Shown: one piece after another, positions 8,701-17,518 of the stretch
How the letters are laid out: every line of letters begins with the position of its first letter
Numbering within the stretch: the first letter of the stretch is position 1
Notes under the pieces: model-generated
The model's input: only the letters and a program-made list of their open reading frames with translations
The model's database searches: none
What the model was told of the DNA's origin: nothing
DNA from: BOG-908 sp965198915
Lineage (GTDB): Bacteria; Pseudomonadota; Alphaproteobacteria; Acetobacterales; Acetobacteraceae
Reading direction: 5' to 3'
Assembly (NCBI GenBank): GCA_965198915.1
Contig: CBDAQC010000001.1
Location: 186,001-250,000, forward strand
Length of the DNA: 64,000 nucleotides
Translations under genes and position numbers: made by a program

Positions 8701-9597
8701 TCAGGAAGCCAGCTCTTTCACTTTCAGGGCGATCTCTGCGGTTAGTGTCTGTCCTGGTTGCAGGATCACCAAGCCTTCGTCGGACACTTCGTCCATTCTA
8801 CCCAGGGCGTCCGGCATGTTGCTGACTGGCTCCAATCCCATGAAGTCCCGCCCTTCCGGCGTGTAGAGCTGCAGGTGGTCCAAGGGCGGTGCTGCCGACA
8901 AGGCTAGCAACAGGCTGTGCTCCGGCTGGATAACCACGGCCTCGCCGCCCCAGCCGGCGTAGCAGGTGTCGATCTCCGTGCTGCCGAGCGCACGGCCGGT
9001 GTCGAACTCCAGTTCGCCGTGCACGGCCTCGCGCAAGAGTGGCAAGCCGTTTGCACCGGTGGTCCAGAACGTGTCGGCCTCAAAACGCAGTGTTGTCTGT
9101 GGCGTGCGGGCGACGTAGGGGTGCAGGCCGATGCCGGCGGGAAATGCGCGGATGTCCGTATTGCGCACGCGCATGGTAATGCGCAGCGCGTCTTGGGCTA
9201 GAACATATATCTGCTCGGCGAAGTAGGCAAATGGCCATTGCGCGGCGAGCTCGCCGGATGGTGCGAAGTTCAGGGTGAGCCGTGCCTGCGTGGGACCGGA
9301 TTCAGCGATTGTCCACGGATGCATCCAGGCGTTGCCGTGGATGGTGTTGGGGTCGTCGCGGAAATTGCGGGCCAACTGGTATTCCTGGCCGGCGAAGCGG
9401 AAGCGGCCGCCTGCTACGCGGTTGGCGAACGGGATGAGCGGGTAGCCGGCCACGGCGCGGCCGTGCTGCGCACCCAGGCGCCCGTCCGCCACCGGGCGGA
9501 GCAGCGGCACGTTGCGCCAGGTGAACGCGGCGATGGCGCCGCCTGTTTGCGGATCCAGAACCAGGCGCAGGTCGCCGGCTTGCAGTGCGACGGTCAT
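8701..9597 (-). CDS. Aldose 1-epimerase family protein
   Basis: 298 residues, matching the galactose mutarotase superfamily. Visible motifs are NRVAGGRF (59-66), IHGNAW with H87 and GLHPYV with H159 (the acid/base His pair of the family), and a C-terminal GLEPVSNMPDAL with the conserved Glu. It interconverts alpha and beta anomers of aldoses in the cytoplasm, though substrates vary in this superfamily. It starts 7 bases after the recR stop on the same strand, so it is probably the last gene of the dnaX-ybaB-recR transcript. Confidence 0.88.
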   Translation of the reverse strand: MTVALQAGDLRLVLDPQTGGAIAAFTWRNVPLLRPVADGRLGAQHGRAVAGYPLIPFANRVAGGRFRFAGQEYQLARNFRDDPNTIHGNAWMHPWTIAESGPTQARLTLNFAPSGELAAQWPFAYFAEQIYVLAQDALRITMRVRNTDIRAFPAGIGLHPYVARTPQTTLRFEADTFWTTGANGLPLLREAVHGELEFDTGRALGSTEIDTCYAGWGGEAVVIQPEHSLLLALSAAPPLDHLQLYTPEGRDFMGLEPVSNMPDALGRMDEVSDEGLVILQPGQTLTAEIALKVKELAS

Positions 9598-9604
9598 GGC
9601 AGCC

Positions 9605-10192
9605 TCATCGCCGGGCGCGCAAGGCGGTTGCGAGCGTGCCGTCGTCCAGCACGTCCAGCGCGCCGCCGATCGGCACGCCCTGCGCCACGCGGGTGACGCG
9701 CACGCGGCTGGCGGCCAGACGGTCCGTGAGCCAGTGCGACGTGGCGGCGCCGTCCACCGTGGCGCTTAGGGCCAGTATCACCTCGCCCACGTTGCTTTCG
9801 GCCAGGCGGGCCAGGAGCGGTGCGAGGTTCAGGTCCTCCGGCCCTGTGCCGGAGAGGGCGGAGAGTGTGCCGCCCAGCACGTGGTAGAGGCCGCCGTGGA
9901 CGCGCGCGCGTTCCAGCGCCCAGAGGTCGCCTACCGTTTCCACCACGCAAATCATGCTGCGGTCCCGCTCGGGGTCCGCGCAGATGCTGCAGGGATCGAT
10001 GGAGTCCAGGTTGCCGCACTGGCTGCAGGTGCGCACGGCGCGCGCGGCGGCGGCCAGGGCGGCGGCCAGCGGGAGCATGCGGGTTTCGGGGGATTGGAGG
10101 AGTTTCAGGACGAGGCGGCGGGCGCTGCGCTGGCCTAGGCCGGGCAGCCTGGCGACCATCTGGATGAGGGTGTCCAGTTCTGGGCCGCGCAT
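9605..10192 (-). CDS. recR: Recombination mediator RecR
   Basis: 195 residues, normal for RecR. Helix-hairpin-helix region at the N-terminus (LPGLGQRSARRL), four-Cys zinc finger C56, C59, C68, C71, then a Toprim domain with VVETVGDLWALE. RecR works with RecF/RecO in loading RecA on gapped DNA. It lies downstream of dnaX and ybaB, the usual arrangement, but is separated from ybaB here by a two-unit terminator-like repeat, so it may need its own promoter. Confidence 0.95.
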   Translation of the reverse strand: MRGPELDTLIQMVARLPGLGQRSARRLVLKLLQSPETRMLPLAAALAAAARAVRTCSQCGNLDSIDPCSICADPERDRSMICVVETVGDLWALERARVHGGLYHVLGGTLSALSGTGPEDLNLAPLLARLAESNVGEVILALSATVDGAATSHWLTDRLAASRVRVTRVAQGVPIGGALDVLDDGTLATALRARR

Positions 10193-10194
10193 TA

Positions 10195-10372
10195 GGAAGG
10201 AAGCGGTTCTTTTTTGAAAAAAAGAACCAAAAAACCTTTATCTCCTCGCCTGCATCGGCGCGCGCGGTGGTTCTGCCAATGCGCGTGTTGGCAGGAACGT
10301 GCGACGCCGTCGTGCAGGCGGGAAAGCAAAAGTTTTTTGCTTCTTTTTTTCAAAAAAGAAGGCCTTCCTTCC
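10195..10372. repeat. Intergenic hairpin-pair element 2 (GAAC-type left, GAAG-type right)
   Basis: It fills the gap between recR and ybaB. The left unit has the GGTTC(T)n / (A)nGAACC stem, the right unit the CTTC / GAAG stem ending GGCCTTCCTTCC one base before the ybaB stop codon. The spacer contains its own GC-rich inverted repeats. Confidence 0.85.
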
Positions 10373-10696
10373 TTAAAACGGCAGCTTAAGCCCAGCGGGC
10401 AGCTCCATCCCCCCGGTCACCTTGCTCATCTCCTCCGCCATAAGCGCATCCAGCTTGCGCTTGGCGTCCGCGTGGGCGGAGACGAGAAGATCTTCCAGCA
10501 TCTCGGCCTCGGCGGGGTCGATCAGCTTGGGGTCTATCTGGACGCGGCGCAGGTCTCCCTTGCCGGCGAGGGTGAGTTTTACCATGCCGGCGCCGGACTC
10601 GCCGGTGACTTCCATGGCTTCGACCTTGGCCTGCATTTCGGCCATGCGCGCCTGCATCTGCGATGCCTGCTTCATCAGCCCTGCGATGTTTTTCAT
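10373..10696 (-). CDS. YbaB/EbfC nucleoid-associated protein
   Basis: 107 residues, the usual size. N-terminal coiled helix rich in Met and Gln (LMKQASQMQARMAEMQAKVE), then the VTGESGAGMVKLTLAGKG strand region and a C-terminal helix. The family forms homodimers that bind DNA with little sequence specificity. GGAG precedes the ATG by 8 bases. It begins 13 bases after the dnaX stop, the widely conserved dnaX-ybaB pair. Confidence 0.93.
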   Translation of the reverse strand: MKNIAGLMKQASQMQARMAEMQAKVEAMEVTGESGAGMVKLTLAGKGDLRRVQIDPKLIDPAEAEMLEDLLVSAHADAKRKLDALMAEEMSKVTGGMELPAGLKLPF

Positions 10697-10709
10697 ACGC
10701 GATCTCCTA

Positions 10710-12599
10710 TCAGGGCGGCGCTTCCATCAGGAAGCGCGGCTCCATTTCCATCGGCACGTCCATGAGGTCCGGCGGTTCCACCAGCTCGTCGTCGGCGGTG
10801 TAGCCGGGGGTTTCCGGCTCGCCCAGCGGGATTTGAGCGGGCAGGCCGTAGGCGTCTGCTTCCGGGTCGTGAACGGCCTGGATCCTGGCACCGGGGAAGC
10901 TTTCCATGATCGCGCGCACCAGAGGGTGGTCGGCGGCGGCGTCGTGGCGGGCGCGGTTGGCTTCGCTGCCCTGCTCGGCCAGCGTGGCCTCGCCGCCCTG
11001 GGTGGACAACGCGATGGTCCAGCGGGTGCCGGTGACGCGCAGGAGAAGGGCGCCGAGCTTGGCGGCGAGGTCTCGCGGGGCGTCCGCATGGGGGCGGAGT
11101 TCGATGACCGGGGGCGCCCAGCGGACCAGGTGGACGGAGTGCAGCAGGTGGCCGTGCAGCAGGACCTCGCGTTCGGCGGCGGCCAGCGCCAGTACGTCCC
11201 GAAAACTGGCGAGGCGAGGGGCGGCGGCTTCGGCGGGGGCGGCGTGGGCCAGGGCCGTGCTGCCGGACTGGGCGCGGGCGCCGCCGCCGGTGGGGCCCGA
11301 CGGTGCGGGGCCTGGCGCGGGAGGCTGGGCTTGCAGGCGGCGGACGAGGTCGCCTGGGGGTGGCAGGTCGGCCACGTGGCAGAGGCGGATGAGGACCATT
11401 TCGGCGGCGGCGCGGCGGTCCGGCGCGGTTTCCACCTCGGCGCAGCCTTTCAGCAGCATCTGCCAGGCGCGGCCGAGGACGGGTATGGGCAGCGCGTCGG
11501 CGAGGGCGCCCCCGCGTATGCGCTCGGCTTCGGGGAGTTCCTGGGATTGCCGCAGATCCGGCACGGCGCGCAGGCGGCTCAGCGTATGGGTGAGTTCGAG
11601 GAGGTCGCCCAGCAGCACGCCGAGGTCGGCGCCCAGGGCGTAGGCGCGATCCGTGATGGCGAGCACTTCGGCGGTGCGGCCGGCCATGGCGGCTTCCATG
11701 AGATCGAACACGACGCCGCGGTCGGCGACGCCCAGCATGCCGGCGACCGCGGCGGCGGATACCTTGCCGTCTTCGCCTGCGCCCTGGGCGATAGCTTGGT
11801 CCAGCAGGGAGAGGCCGTCCCGCACCGAGCCGTCCGCCGCGCGGGCTATGGCGGCGAGGGCTTCGGGTTCGACGGCGACGTCCTCGGCTGCGGCGATCTT
11901 GCCGTAATGGGCGGTGAGCAGGGTGATGGGGATGCGGCGCAGGTCGAAGCGCTGGCAGCGGGAGAGAACGGTGACCGGGACCTTGCGGATTTCGGTGGTG
12001 GCGAAGACGAATTTTACGTGTGGCGGGGGTTCTTCAAGGGTTTTCAGCAGCGCGTTGAAGGCGTTGCGGGAGAGCATGTGGACTTCGTCCACGATGAAGA
12101 CCTTGGTGCGGGCCTGCATGGGGCGGAAGCGGGTGGCCTCGATGATCTCGCGCACGTCATCCACGCCGGTGCGGGAGGCGGCATCCATCTCGACCACGTC
12201 CGGGTGGCGGTCGGCGAGGATGGCGCGGCAATTGTCGCAGACGCCGCAGGGGTCTGGGGTGGGGCCGCCAATGCCGTCCGGGCCCACGCAGTTGAGCGCG
12301 CGGGCGATGATGCGGGCGGTGGTGGTTTTGCCGACGCCGCGCACGCCGGTGAGCATGAAGGCGTGGGCGATGCGGTTCAGCGCGAAGGCGTTGCGCAGGA
12401 TGCGGACCATCGCGTCCTGGCCGATCAGGTCATCGAAGGTGGTTGGGCGGTATTTGCGGGCGAGCACGCGATAGGGCGTGGCGGGGATGGGCGCGGCGGG
12501 CGCCGGCGCGGCCGGGCGAGGCGCGGGGGCGTCACCGAACAGGCCGGGACCCTCCGGCACCGGCGCCGGCAGCACATCCTGGTCGATCTCGTCACTCAT
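10710..12599 (-). CDS. dnaX: DNA polymerase III subunit gamma/tau
   Basis: 629 residues. A proline/alanine-rich N-terminal extension (1-42) precedes the clamp-loader ATPase: Walker A GVRGVGKTT (85-93), zinc-binding Cys 104, 118, 121, 124, Walker B VDEVHML, and sensor TTEIRKVP. The C-terminal tau region (from about 400) is rich in Ala/Pro before the conserved domain. As part of the clamp loader it places the beta clamp on DNA. I saw no obvious programmed frameshift site but did not examine this exhaustively. Located directly downstream of the SRP RNA. Confidence 0.95.
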   Translation of the reverse strand: MSDEIDQDVLPAPVPEGPGLFGDAPAPRPAAPAPAAPIPATPYRVLARKYRPTTFDDLIGQDAMVRILRNAFALNRIAHAFMLTGVRGVGKTTTARIIARALNCVGPDGIGGPTPDPCGVCDNCRAILADRHPDVVEMDAASRTGVDDVREIIEATRFRPMQARTKVFIVDEVHMLSRNAFNALLKTLEEPPPHVKFVFATTEIRKVPVTVLSRCQRFDLRRIPITLLTAHYGKIAAAEDVAVEPEALAAIARAADGSVRDGLSLLDQAIAQGAGEDGKVSAAAVAGMLGVADRGVVFDLMEAAMAGRTAEVLAITDRAYALGADLGVLLGDLLELTHTLSRLRAVPDLRQSQELPEAERIRGGALADALPIPVLGRAWQMLLKGCAEVETAPDRRAAAEMVLIRLCHVADLPPPGDLVRRLQAQPPAPGPAPSGPTGGGARAQSGSTALAHAAPAEAAAPRLASFRDVLALAAAEREVLLHGHLLHSVHLVRWAPPVIELRPHADAPRDLAAKLGALLLRVTGTRWTIALSTQGGEATLAEQGSEANRARHDAAADHPLVRAIMESFPGARIQAVHDPEADAYGLPAQIPLGEPETPGYTADDELVEPPDLMDVPMEMEPRFLMEAPP

Positions 12600-12661
12600 G
12601 CGCGCTGCGCGGCCCCGTGGCTGACTGTGTGCGTGTCACCGGCGGGGCGCGCGGCGGATTT

Positions 12662-12764
12662 GGTGGGAGGCCAACAAACGACCCGTGCGTTGACCCACTG
12701 CGGCTGCTTCCTTCCGGACCTGACCGGGTTGGCAGGGCGCCCGTCCGCCGCTGACCTCCCGCCC
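12662..12764 (-). ncRNA. ffs: Small (4.5S-type) signal recognition particle RNA
   Basis: The minus strand contains the SRP RNA core GGTCAGGTCCGGAAGGAAGC followed by AGCC (bases 12703-12725), which forms the conserved domain IV loop bound by Ffh. The ends GGGAGGTC and GGCCTCCC pair to close the hairpin, giving about 100 nucleotides. Position upstream of dnaX is typical of many proteobacteria. The exact ends are estimated from pairing. Confidence 0.93.
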
Positions 12765-12957
12765 GGAATATCGGCCGGGGTGGGTGGGGACGCAAGGCGA
12801 GCCGGGCGGTTTTGGGAAAAAGAGTGGCGCGTGGTGGCGAGGCGCGGTGTGGGCGCGGGGGTGCGGCGCCGCGCGCCGGTGTTTGCGGGCGAGGGAAGGT
12901 TGGGCTGGGGATTGGCGGTTTTGGTCCGGCTTTAGGGGCGGGGGGTGGCTGGTTTGG

Positions 12958-13611
12958 CTATTCGAGCTTCGGCCAACGGCCGGGCGGGGGGCGCAGTTGG
13001 GATTCGAGGTGGGGCTGCAGGCGCGCGCGGTCCGGCGGGAGGCCGAATGTCTGGCAGATGCGGGCGAAGTTGGCGGAGACGTGGTCTTCCGGGTGGGCGG
13101 CTAGCGTCTGCTCGATGGTCTGGTTGAGCGTTTCGGGGATTTCGGCGTGGCTGGGGTGGAGGAGGGCCAGGTTGGCTACGGCTTCGAAGAGGATGGTCCG
13201 CTCCGTCTCGGAGAAGGCGGGTTCCGGGAGTTCGGGCTCGTCCAGGAGGTCATCCAGGTCCAGGTCCGGGTCCGGTTCGGCCTGTTCCGGCCGGGGCTGG
13301 TGGCGGCGGGCGAAGGCGTTGGCGGTGATCTTTTCCCAGAGCTCGACGGATTGGCGCACGCTGCTTGCGTGGCGGGCGTAGGCGAGGTCCGGGTCTGCCG
13401 GTTTGGCGGCGGGTTCCGGGGTGGGAGGCTGGCTGGCGGCGGCCAAGGCGCGCGCGGCGGCGGCGCGGGCGAGCTGCAGGCTGAGATCGCGGATTTCCAG
13501 GCAGGCGGCGAGGTTGTCGGCCCGGTGCTGCGCCTGGGTGGGGTCGAGTGGCGGGGGTGGGATGGCGTTCAGGGTGCAGGCCCGGGAGTGGTTGGAACAT
13601 TTGTAGAACAT
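12958..13611 (-). CDS. Hypothetical protein, about 217 residues
   Basis: I do not recognise a family. The N-terminus MFYKCSNHSRACTLN has two Cys that could bind metal, followed by an Ala-rich helical region, a Pro/Ala linker, an acidic patch (DPDLDLDDLLDEPELPEPAF) and a C-terminal helical part. There is no signal peptide or membrane segment. A TTG six codons upstream is an alternative start. Neither start has a good ribosome site. Codon use is typical for this genome, which supports a real gene. Confidence 0.65.
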   Translation of the reverse strand: MFYKCSNHSRACTLNAIPPPPLDPTQAQHRADNLAACLEIRDLSLQLARAAAARALAAASQPPTPEPAAKPADPDLAYARHASSVRQSVELWEKITANAFARRHQPRPEQAEPDPDLDLDDLLDEPELPEPAFSETERTILFEAVANLALLHPSHAEIPETLNQTIEQTLAAHPEDHVSANFARICQTFGLPPDRARLQPHLESQLRPPPGRWPKLE

Positions 13612-13897
13612 GGGGAGAAGGCTCGGCAAGCGGCTTCTGTGGGTGGAGAGGGCGGTGGGTGGCAGTTCCGGGCTGCGTCCGGGCTGTCAGCGTGTGCGTG
13701 TTCGTGGCGGTTTTAGAAGCCGGAGCAGCGTGTTTCCCGGGTCGGTGCCGGCGCGCCGAGCGTGCTGTTTCGGGTCCGGTGCTCATGGCTCCGGTGCGCG
13801 GACAATCACTGCCTGCTGACCCACGATTTCAACAGACACCGGGAACATTACAAATGCGGTGCGCTGCGACGCGGTAAGGCTTTGTGCGGGGTTGCGG

Positions 13898-15337
13898 TTA
13901 GCGCGTTGTTTGCAGGTTGACGTCTGGGCGAAGCGACGAGGGGTTGGGAAATGCCGGCCGCGCTGCGCTGTTTCCGGCATTCGACGTGAGGGCGTAGAGG
14001 TCGCCGCTGGCCGTGGCGACGAAAAGTCTGCCGTCCGACACGGCCGGCGAGCCGAAATAGTTTGCACCGACGGAGCCTGTGGCCAAAACGGCGCCGTAAC
14101 TGGTGACAGCGTAGACATTGTTATCTTGCGACGTGAAGTAGACGACACCGTTTGCGGCCACACCGGACCGCACAAGGCCGTTCGTGGGAAGGCTGAAGTA
14201 GACGGAGCCGTCACGCGCGTTCAGGGCGTAGAGGTTGGCGTCGCTCGACCCGATATAGACGTGACCCTCAAATACCGTTGGGTTGGCGTAAACGGAGCCG
14301 CCGGTGGTGTAGGACCATACAAGATAGCCGGCGTTGGCACTCGCGGTGCCGAGGGCGTATACCTTGCCATCGTCAGACCCGACATAGAGCGTGCCGCTGA
14401 CGACGGCCGGCGTGCTCTCGATGTGACCGCCGGTGGTGTAGGACCAGACTTTCGCGCCGGTTGCAGCGTTCAGGCAGTAGAGGTTGTTGTCGTAGCCGCC
14501 GAAGTAGACGTTTCCGTTGACCAGCGCTGCAGACGTGTCCGTGCCGGACGTGAGAGCGTAGGTCCAGAGCACGGCGCCGGTGGATGCTTTCAGGGCATAA
14601 AAGTTGCCTGCGTAGCTTCCGACATAGATGACGCCGTTGGAGACTTCCGCGGAGCCGTAGAAGGCGCCTGCGAGTGTCACTTTCCAGATTATGGCGCCAG
14701 TGCTGGCGTTGAGGGCGTAGAAGTTGCCGCTGAGATCGCCGACATAGAGCGCGTTGCCGGCGGCTGTGGGAGAAGCCGTGATGGTGGTGTTGAGGGTCTT
14801 GTTCCAGATTGGGGCACCGGTAGCAGTGTTGAAAGACGCGACGCCGGAAGACGTGCCGACATAGACATGGTTGCTGAAGACGATAGGCGTGCCGCCGGTG
14901 GTTGCGGCGTACCGGTTCCACAGCGTGCCAAGCGTTGGTGCCGTGCTGGTGGAGAGCGTGTTCTCGTAAGGATTGACGTTGGCGTGGGCGGCACCGAACC
15001 CGAGTTGCGTCCAGGGCGTGGACACGGTCAGCGCATATTGTGCGGCGTCGCCGCTGCGCCTGCCTATTGCGGTGATGCTGTGCAGGCCTGGGGCGGCAGA
15101 GGCTGGGATGGTGACCGATCCGGTGAGCGTACCGGTTGCGGAGCTGACGAGCAGGAGTGTGTCGGTAGTATCCAGATACACGTCGACAGCTTCGCTTGCG
15201 GCAAAACCGTTGCCGGTGACGGAAACTGTCTGTGCAGGATGCACGCTTATGGGCGTGGCAGTCACGACGCTTGCTGCTGCAGCCGCACGCACGATGGAGG
15301 CCGAGGCAAGTAACGCCACGCCAAGTTTTGTGGACAT
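13898..15337 (-). CDS. Exported PQQ-type beta-propeller protein
   Basis: 479 residues. Signal peptide MSTKLGVALLASASIVRAAAA, then an immunoglobulin-like segment of about 90 residues (TPISVHPAQTVSVTGNGF, AVDVYLDTT), then at least seven propeller blades with the repeated pattern LYVGxxxGNxYALNAxTGAxxW of BamB/PQQ-like proteins. No catalytic PQQ-dehydrogenase Asp/Glu set is evident, so a binding or scaffolding role outside the cytoplasm is more likely. Start chosen at the ATG with AGGGA 8 bases upstream; an ATG three codons earlier is possible. Ser/Thr/Ala/Gly-rich composition differs from neighbours. Confidence 0.85.
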   Translation of the reverse strand: MSTKLGVALLASASIVRAAAAASVVTATPISVHPAQTVSVTGNGFAASEAVDVYLDTTDTLLLVSSATGTLTGSVTIPASAAPGLHSITAIGRRSGDAAQYALTVSTPWTQLGFGAAHANVNPYENTLSTSTAPTLGTLWNRYAATTGGTPIVFSNHVYVGTSSGVASFNTATGAPIWNKTLNTTITASPTAAGNALYVGDLSGNFYALNASTGAIIWKVTLAGAFYGSAEVSNGVIYVGSYAGNFYALKASTGAVLWTYALTSGTDTSAALVNGNVYFGGYDNNLYCLNAATGAKVWSYTTGGHIESTPAVVSGTLYVGSDDGKVYALGTASANAGYLVWSYTTGGSVYANPTVFEGHVYIGSSDANLYALNARDGSVYFSLPTNGLVRSGVAANGVVYFTSQDNNVYAVTSYGAVLATGSVGANYFGSPAVSDGRLFVATASGDLYALTSNAGNSAARPAFPNPSSLRPDVNLQTTR

Positions 15338-15552
15338 GTGCAACATCCCTGTTCCAGGGCCGCAATAGCACGGGCTAGTCTTCAGTGCCAAGTGAAAGTG
15401 ACGCTTGCCTGACACCAACAATAAATCTCAAGGCGCTTGCTTTTTAGGACTGTGAACGCCCTGGTACACGTCGGCCGAGGTTATTTCGCAGACGTGGCGT
15501 GCTTTCCCGCGCCAGTACGAGTAGCTCGGTGCGAGAGCATCGCGAGGATCAG

Positions 15553-15729
15553 ATGTGCGGGTTATGCACTGTGGAACTTGCGCTGAAGCGAACCCTTGCC
15601 GAGCAAGCACAAGAAACGATCCGCGGAGCAAAGGAGACTCGGCAACAGTCGGTGCGCGTCAGACAGCAAAGCGAGCGGGCGCGGGAAGAGCGCCGGCTGG
15701 CACGCCTGACCGCGCCACAGGCGCACTGA
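15553..15729 (+). CDS. Possible small coiled-coil protein, 58 residues
   Basis: Starts MCGLC and continues as an Arg/Gln/Glu-rich helix (TRQQSVRVRQQSERAREERR) with no hydrophobic core beyond heptad positions. AGGA lies 4 bases before the ATG, closer than ideal. It sits alone between the beta-propeller gene and the histidine kinase in a stretch otherwise without genes. It may be a real small gene or a chance frame. Confidence 0.35.
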   Translation: MCGLCTVELALKRTLAEQAQETIRGAKETRQQSVRVRQQSERAREERRLARLTAPQAH

Positions 15730-15767
15730 AACCCACGGCGTTCCCAACCGACCGTTAAATCGCCACG

Positions 15768-16871
15768 CTAGAAATCAGTTGGAGCCTGCGACACGGACGG
15801 CCGGCTGCGATTGAGCTTCCCGCCTGTCAGATCGACATACAGCCGACACTCCACGCCGCTTGGCGCATAAACAAGCTGCGACGTCCGGCCGAGCGGTGCG
15901 CCCAAGACCTGCGTCAGCAGTTTCGTGCCGAAACCCTTTCGCGCCGGCGGCCTGACCGGTGGGCCACCCCGCTCGATCCAGGTTAGTTCGGCAATCTGGC
16001 CTTCATGAAACGTGCTCCACTTCAACGCAACGACGCCTGTCGGCGTCGAAAGCGCCCCATACTTGCAGGCATTCGTCGACAGCTCGTGAATAGCCATTCC
16101 CAAAGCCGTATGCGCCGCCGTGGGAAGCACAACATGCGGTCCGTTCAGCAGAACTTGCCGCGTGATCCGTCCTGACTGACGCTCCAACGCTGCCTGGATG
16201 ACGTCCTGGATCGTACGGGCAGACCCGTCATGCTGAACCACGTCCATGGTGCGGCTTACTATTTTCAGCCGGCTCGCAAACTCCTCCCAGACACCCGCTT
16301 CCAGCTTCGGCTTCAACGTCAGATTCGCAACAGACATCACCAAAGCGAGCGTGTTGTTCGCGCGGTGCTTTACCTCGTCCAGTTCCAGAAGGTGCTGCTG
16401 TTCTCTTTGCCGGATTTCGGTGACGTCCAGGAAAACACCGATCGTGCCGCGTATCGTGCCGTCCTTGGCAAATACCGGAACGGCGCGCCCCCGGATGAAC
16501 TTGATCGCACCGTCGTCGAACCGAAGTTCGCACTCGCTTGCCTCCATGGGCCGTCCCGTCCGCCCTGCCATCTGCATCGGCAAATGCCCGGACGGGACCT
16601 CCCTGTCGCCGGAAAACACCCGGAAGTCAGGCCTCTCAGCCTCGACCGCCGATTGCGAAAGGTTGCGATTGTTCTCCCCGAACAGCATCTTGCCCGCGGC
16701 GTTCGAGCGTATGTCCGAACTTTCCGGATTCATCCCGATCAAGATGGGAGTGGGAACCAGATCGAGTGCCCTGAAAATATCCTCGAGAGTCCTCTGAGAA
16801 GGAGAACTCGTCAGGCCGGTAGAACCTGGCCCACGATTTTCGGAGAAAAATTCAACAAGTGCTTGCTGCAT
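15768..16871 (-). CDS. HWE-family sensor histidine kinase with PAS domain
   Basis: 367 residues, no membrane segment, so a cytoplasmic sensor. A PAS domain occupies about 35-155. The kinase part starts with H-box LDEVKH169RANNTLALVMS, has N-box HELSTN267ACKYGAL and the W298-I-E300 motif that defines HWE kinases, then a short G-box (RKGFGTKLL). The family autophosphorylates the H-box His and often works with response regulators in light or general stress signalling. No response regulator is adjacent, so the partner is unknown. Its base composition is less GC-rich than the neighbouring housekeeping genes. Confidence 0.9.
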   Translation of the reverse strand: MQQALVEFFSENRGPGSTGLTSSPSQRTLEDIFRALDLVPTPILIGMNPESSDIRSNAAGKMLFGENNRNLSQSAVEAERPDFRVFSGDREVPSGHLPMQMAGRTGRPMEASECELRFDDGAIKFIRGRAVPVFAKDGTIRGTIGVFLDVTEIRQREQQHLLELDEVKHRANNTLALVMSVANLTLKPKLEAGVWEEFASRLKIVSRTMDVVQHDGSARTIQDVIQAALERQSGRITRQVLLNGPHVVLPTAAHTALGMAIHELSTNACKYGALSTPTGVVALKWSTFHEGQIAELTWIERGGPPVRPPARKGFGTKLLTQVLGAPLGRTSQLVYAPSGVECRLYVDLTGGKLNRSRPSVSQAPTDF

Positions 16872-17324
16872 GCCGACCTTCCCGAAGCGCGAACCAAGCC
16901 GGCGCAGTCTTTACCATGCCATCATTTCACAATTTGTCGACTTATTACTGAGGTGATCGCACGCTATCTTCAGTGAAGGCTCGGAGAAAGCAACGGTAAG
17001 CCGAGCTATTGCAGGGCGAAATGAAGTGTGTCCATCTCGGACTGCAAGTTCTGCAAATGTTTTCATCCCACCCCCAGGCCCAATTAACCTCCAGCACCGC
17101 GCCGATAACCTCGCCGCTGCAGACTGTGTTGTACGATCGTAGTGCTGGCTGCGGAAGGTTGCGATAGCCTGATCGAACGATACCCTGACTAGCGTTGCCG
17201 GTTACGACACTGTAGCAGAACGGGATGCCATCGCGTCCGAGCGGGGGTGAATCCAGTAAGGCCGGGCCCAGCGTGCCGGCTGCGTGAGGCGTCGCGGCTT
17301 CTCCGGTGAGTCCGCGACAGCCAG
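16872..17324. other. Intergenic region without a convincing gene
   Basis: About 450 bases between the kinase start and a repeat unit, with lower GC than the surroundings. The only long frame (16945-17328, minus, 127 codons) has Cys-, Trp- and Ser-rich composition unlike a conserved protein, and I reject it. It may hold the kinase promoter or decayed sequence; no structured RNA was recognised. Confidence 0.5.
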
Positions 17325-17372
17325 CCAAAAGTCTTTTGCTTCTTTTCTTCAGAAAAGAAGGCTTTCCCTTTC
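17325..17372. repeat. Single hairpin unit, element 3 (GAAG-type)
   Basis: CAAAAGTCTTTTGCTTC followed by the T-run / A-run hairpin and AAGAAGGCTTTCCC. One unit only; the inverted partner is absent. It lies 5 bases past the microprotein stop (minus strand) and would terminate that operon. Confidence 0.75.
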
Positions 17373-17377
17373 CCGCC

Positions 17378-17518
17378 CTAAATAGCCGGCACCGGCTCCT
17401 CGAGCGGCGGCAGCTCGATATCCGGCGGGGGGACGTCCGCGTCCGGCATGGGGGCGGGCGGGGGCACGGGGGGTTGCGGGGGCAGGATCGGGTCGGGGAA
17501 GGCCTGGGCGTGGATCAT
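17378..17518 (-). CDS. Proline-rich microprotein, 46 residues
   Basis: About a third of the residues are Pro. The start MIHAQAFPDPILPPQP runs into an acidic proline-rich tail ending EEPVPAI. The ATG overlaps the stop of the upstream SDR gene as ATGA, the same coupling used by the SDR gene itself, and a terminator-like repeat follows the stop. This placement, rather than recognised homology, is the reason for calling it. Function unknown; such a sequence would be unfolded and may bind a partner. Confidence 0.6.
   Translation of the reverse strand: MIHAQAFPDPILPPQPPVPPPAPMPDADVPPPDIELPPLEEPVPAI

Noticed and set aside
10422..12935. 837-codon plus-strand frame opposite dnaX
   Set aside because: Gly/Ala/Gln-rich antisense translation of ybaB, dnaX and the SRP RNA region.
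15428..15631. 67-codon minus-strand frame between the propeller gene and the kinase
   Set aside because: No ribosome site, no hydrophobic or domain pattern, and it overlaps the slightly better plus-strand candidate.
16945..17328. 127-codon minus-strand frame upstream of the histidine kinase
   Set aside because: No family resemblance, Cys/Trp/Ser-rich composition and runs into a repeat; no ribosome site seen.
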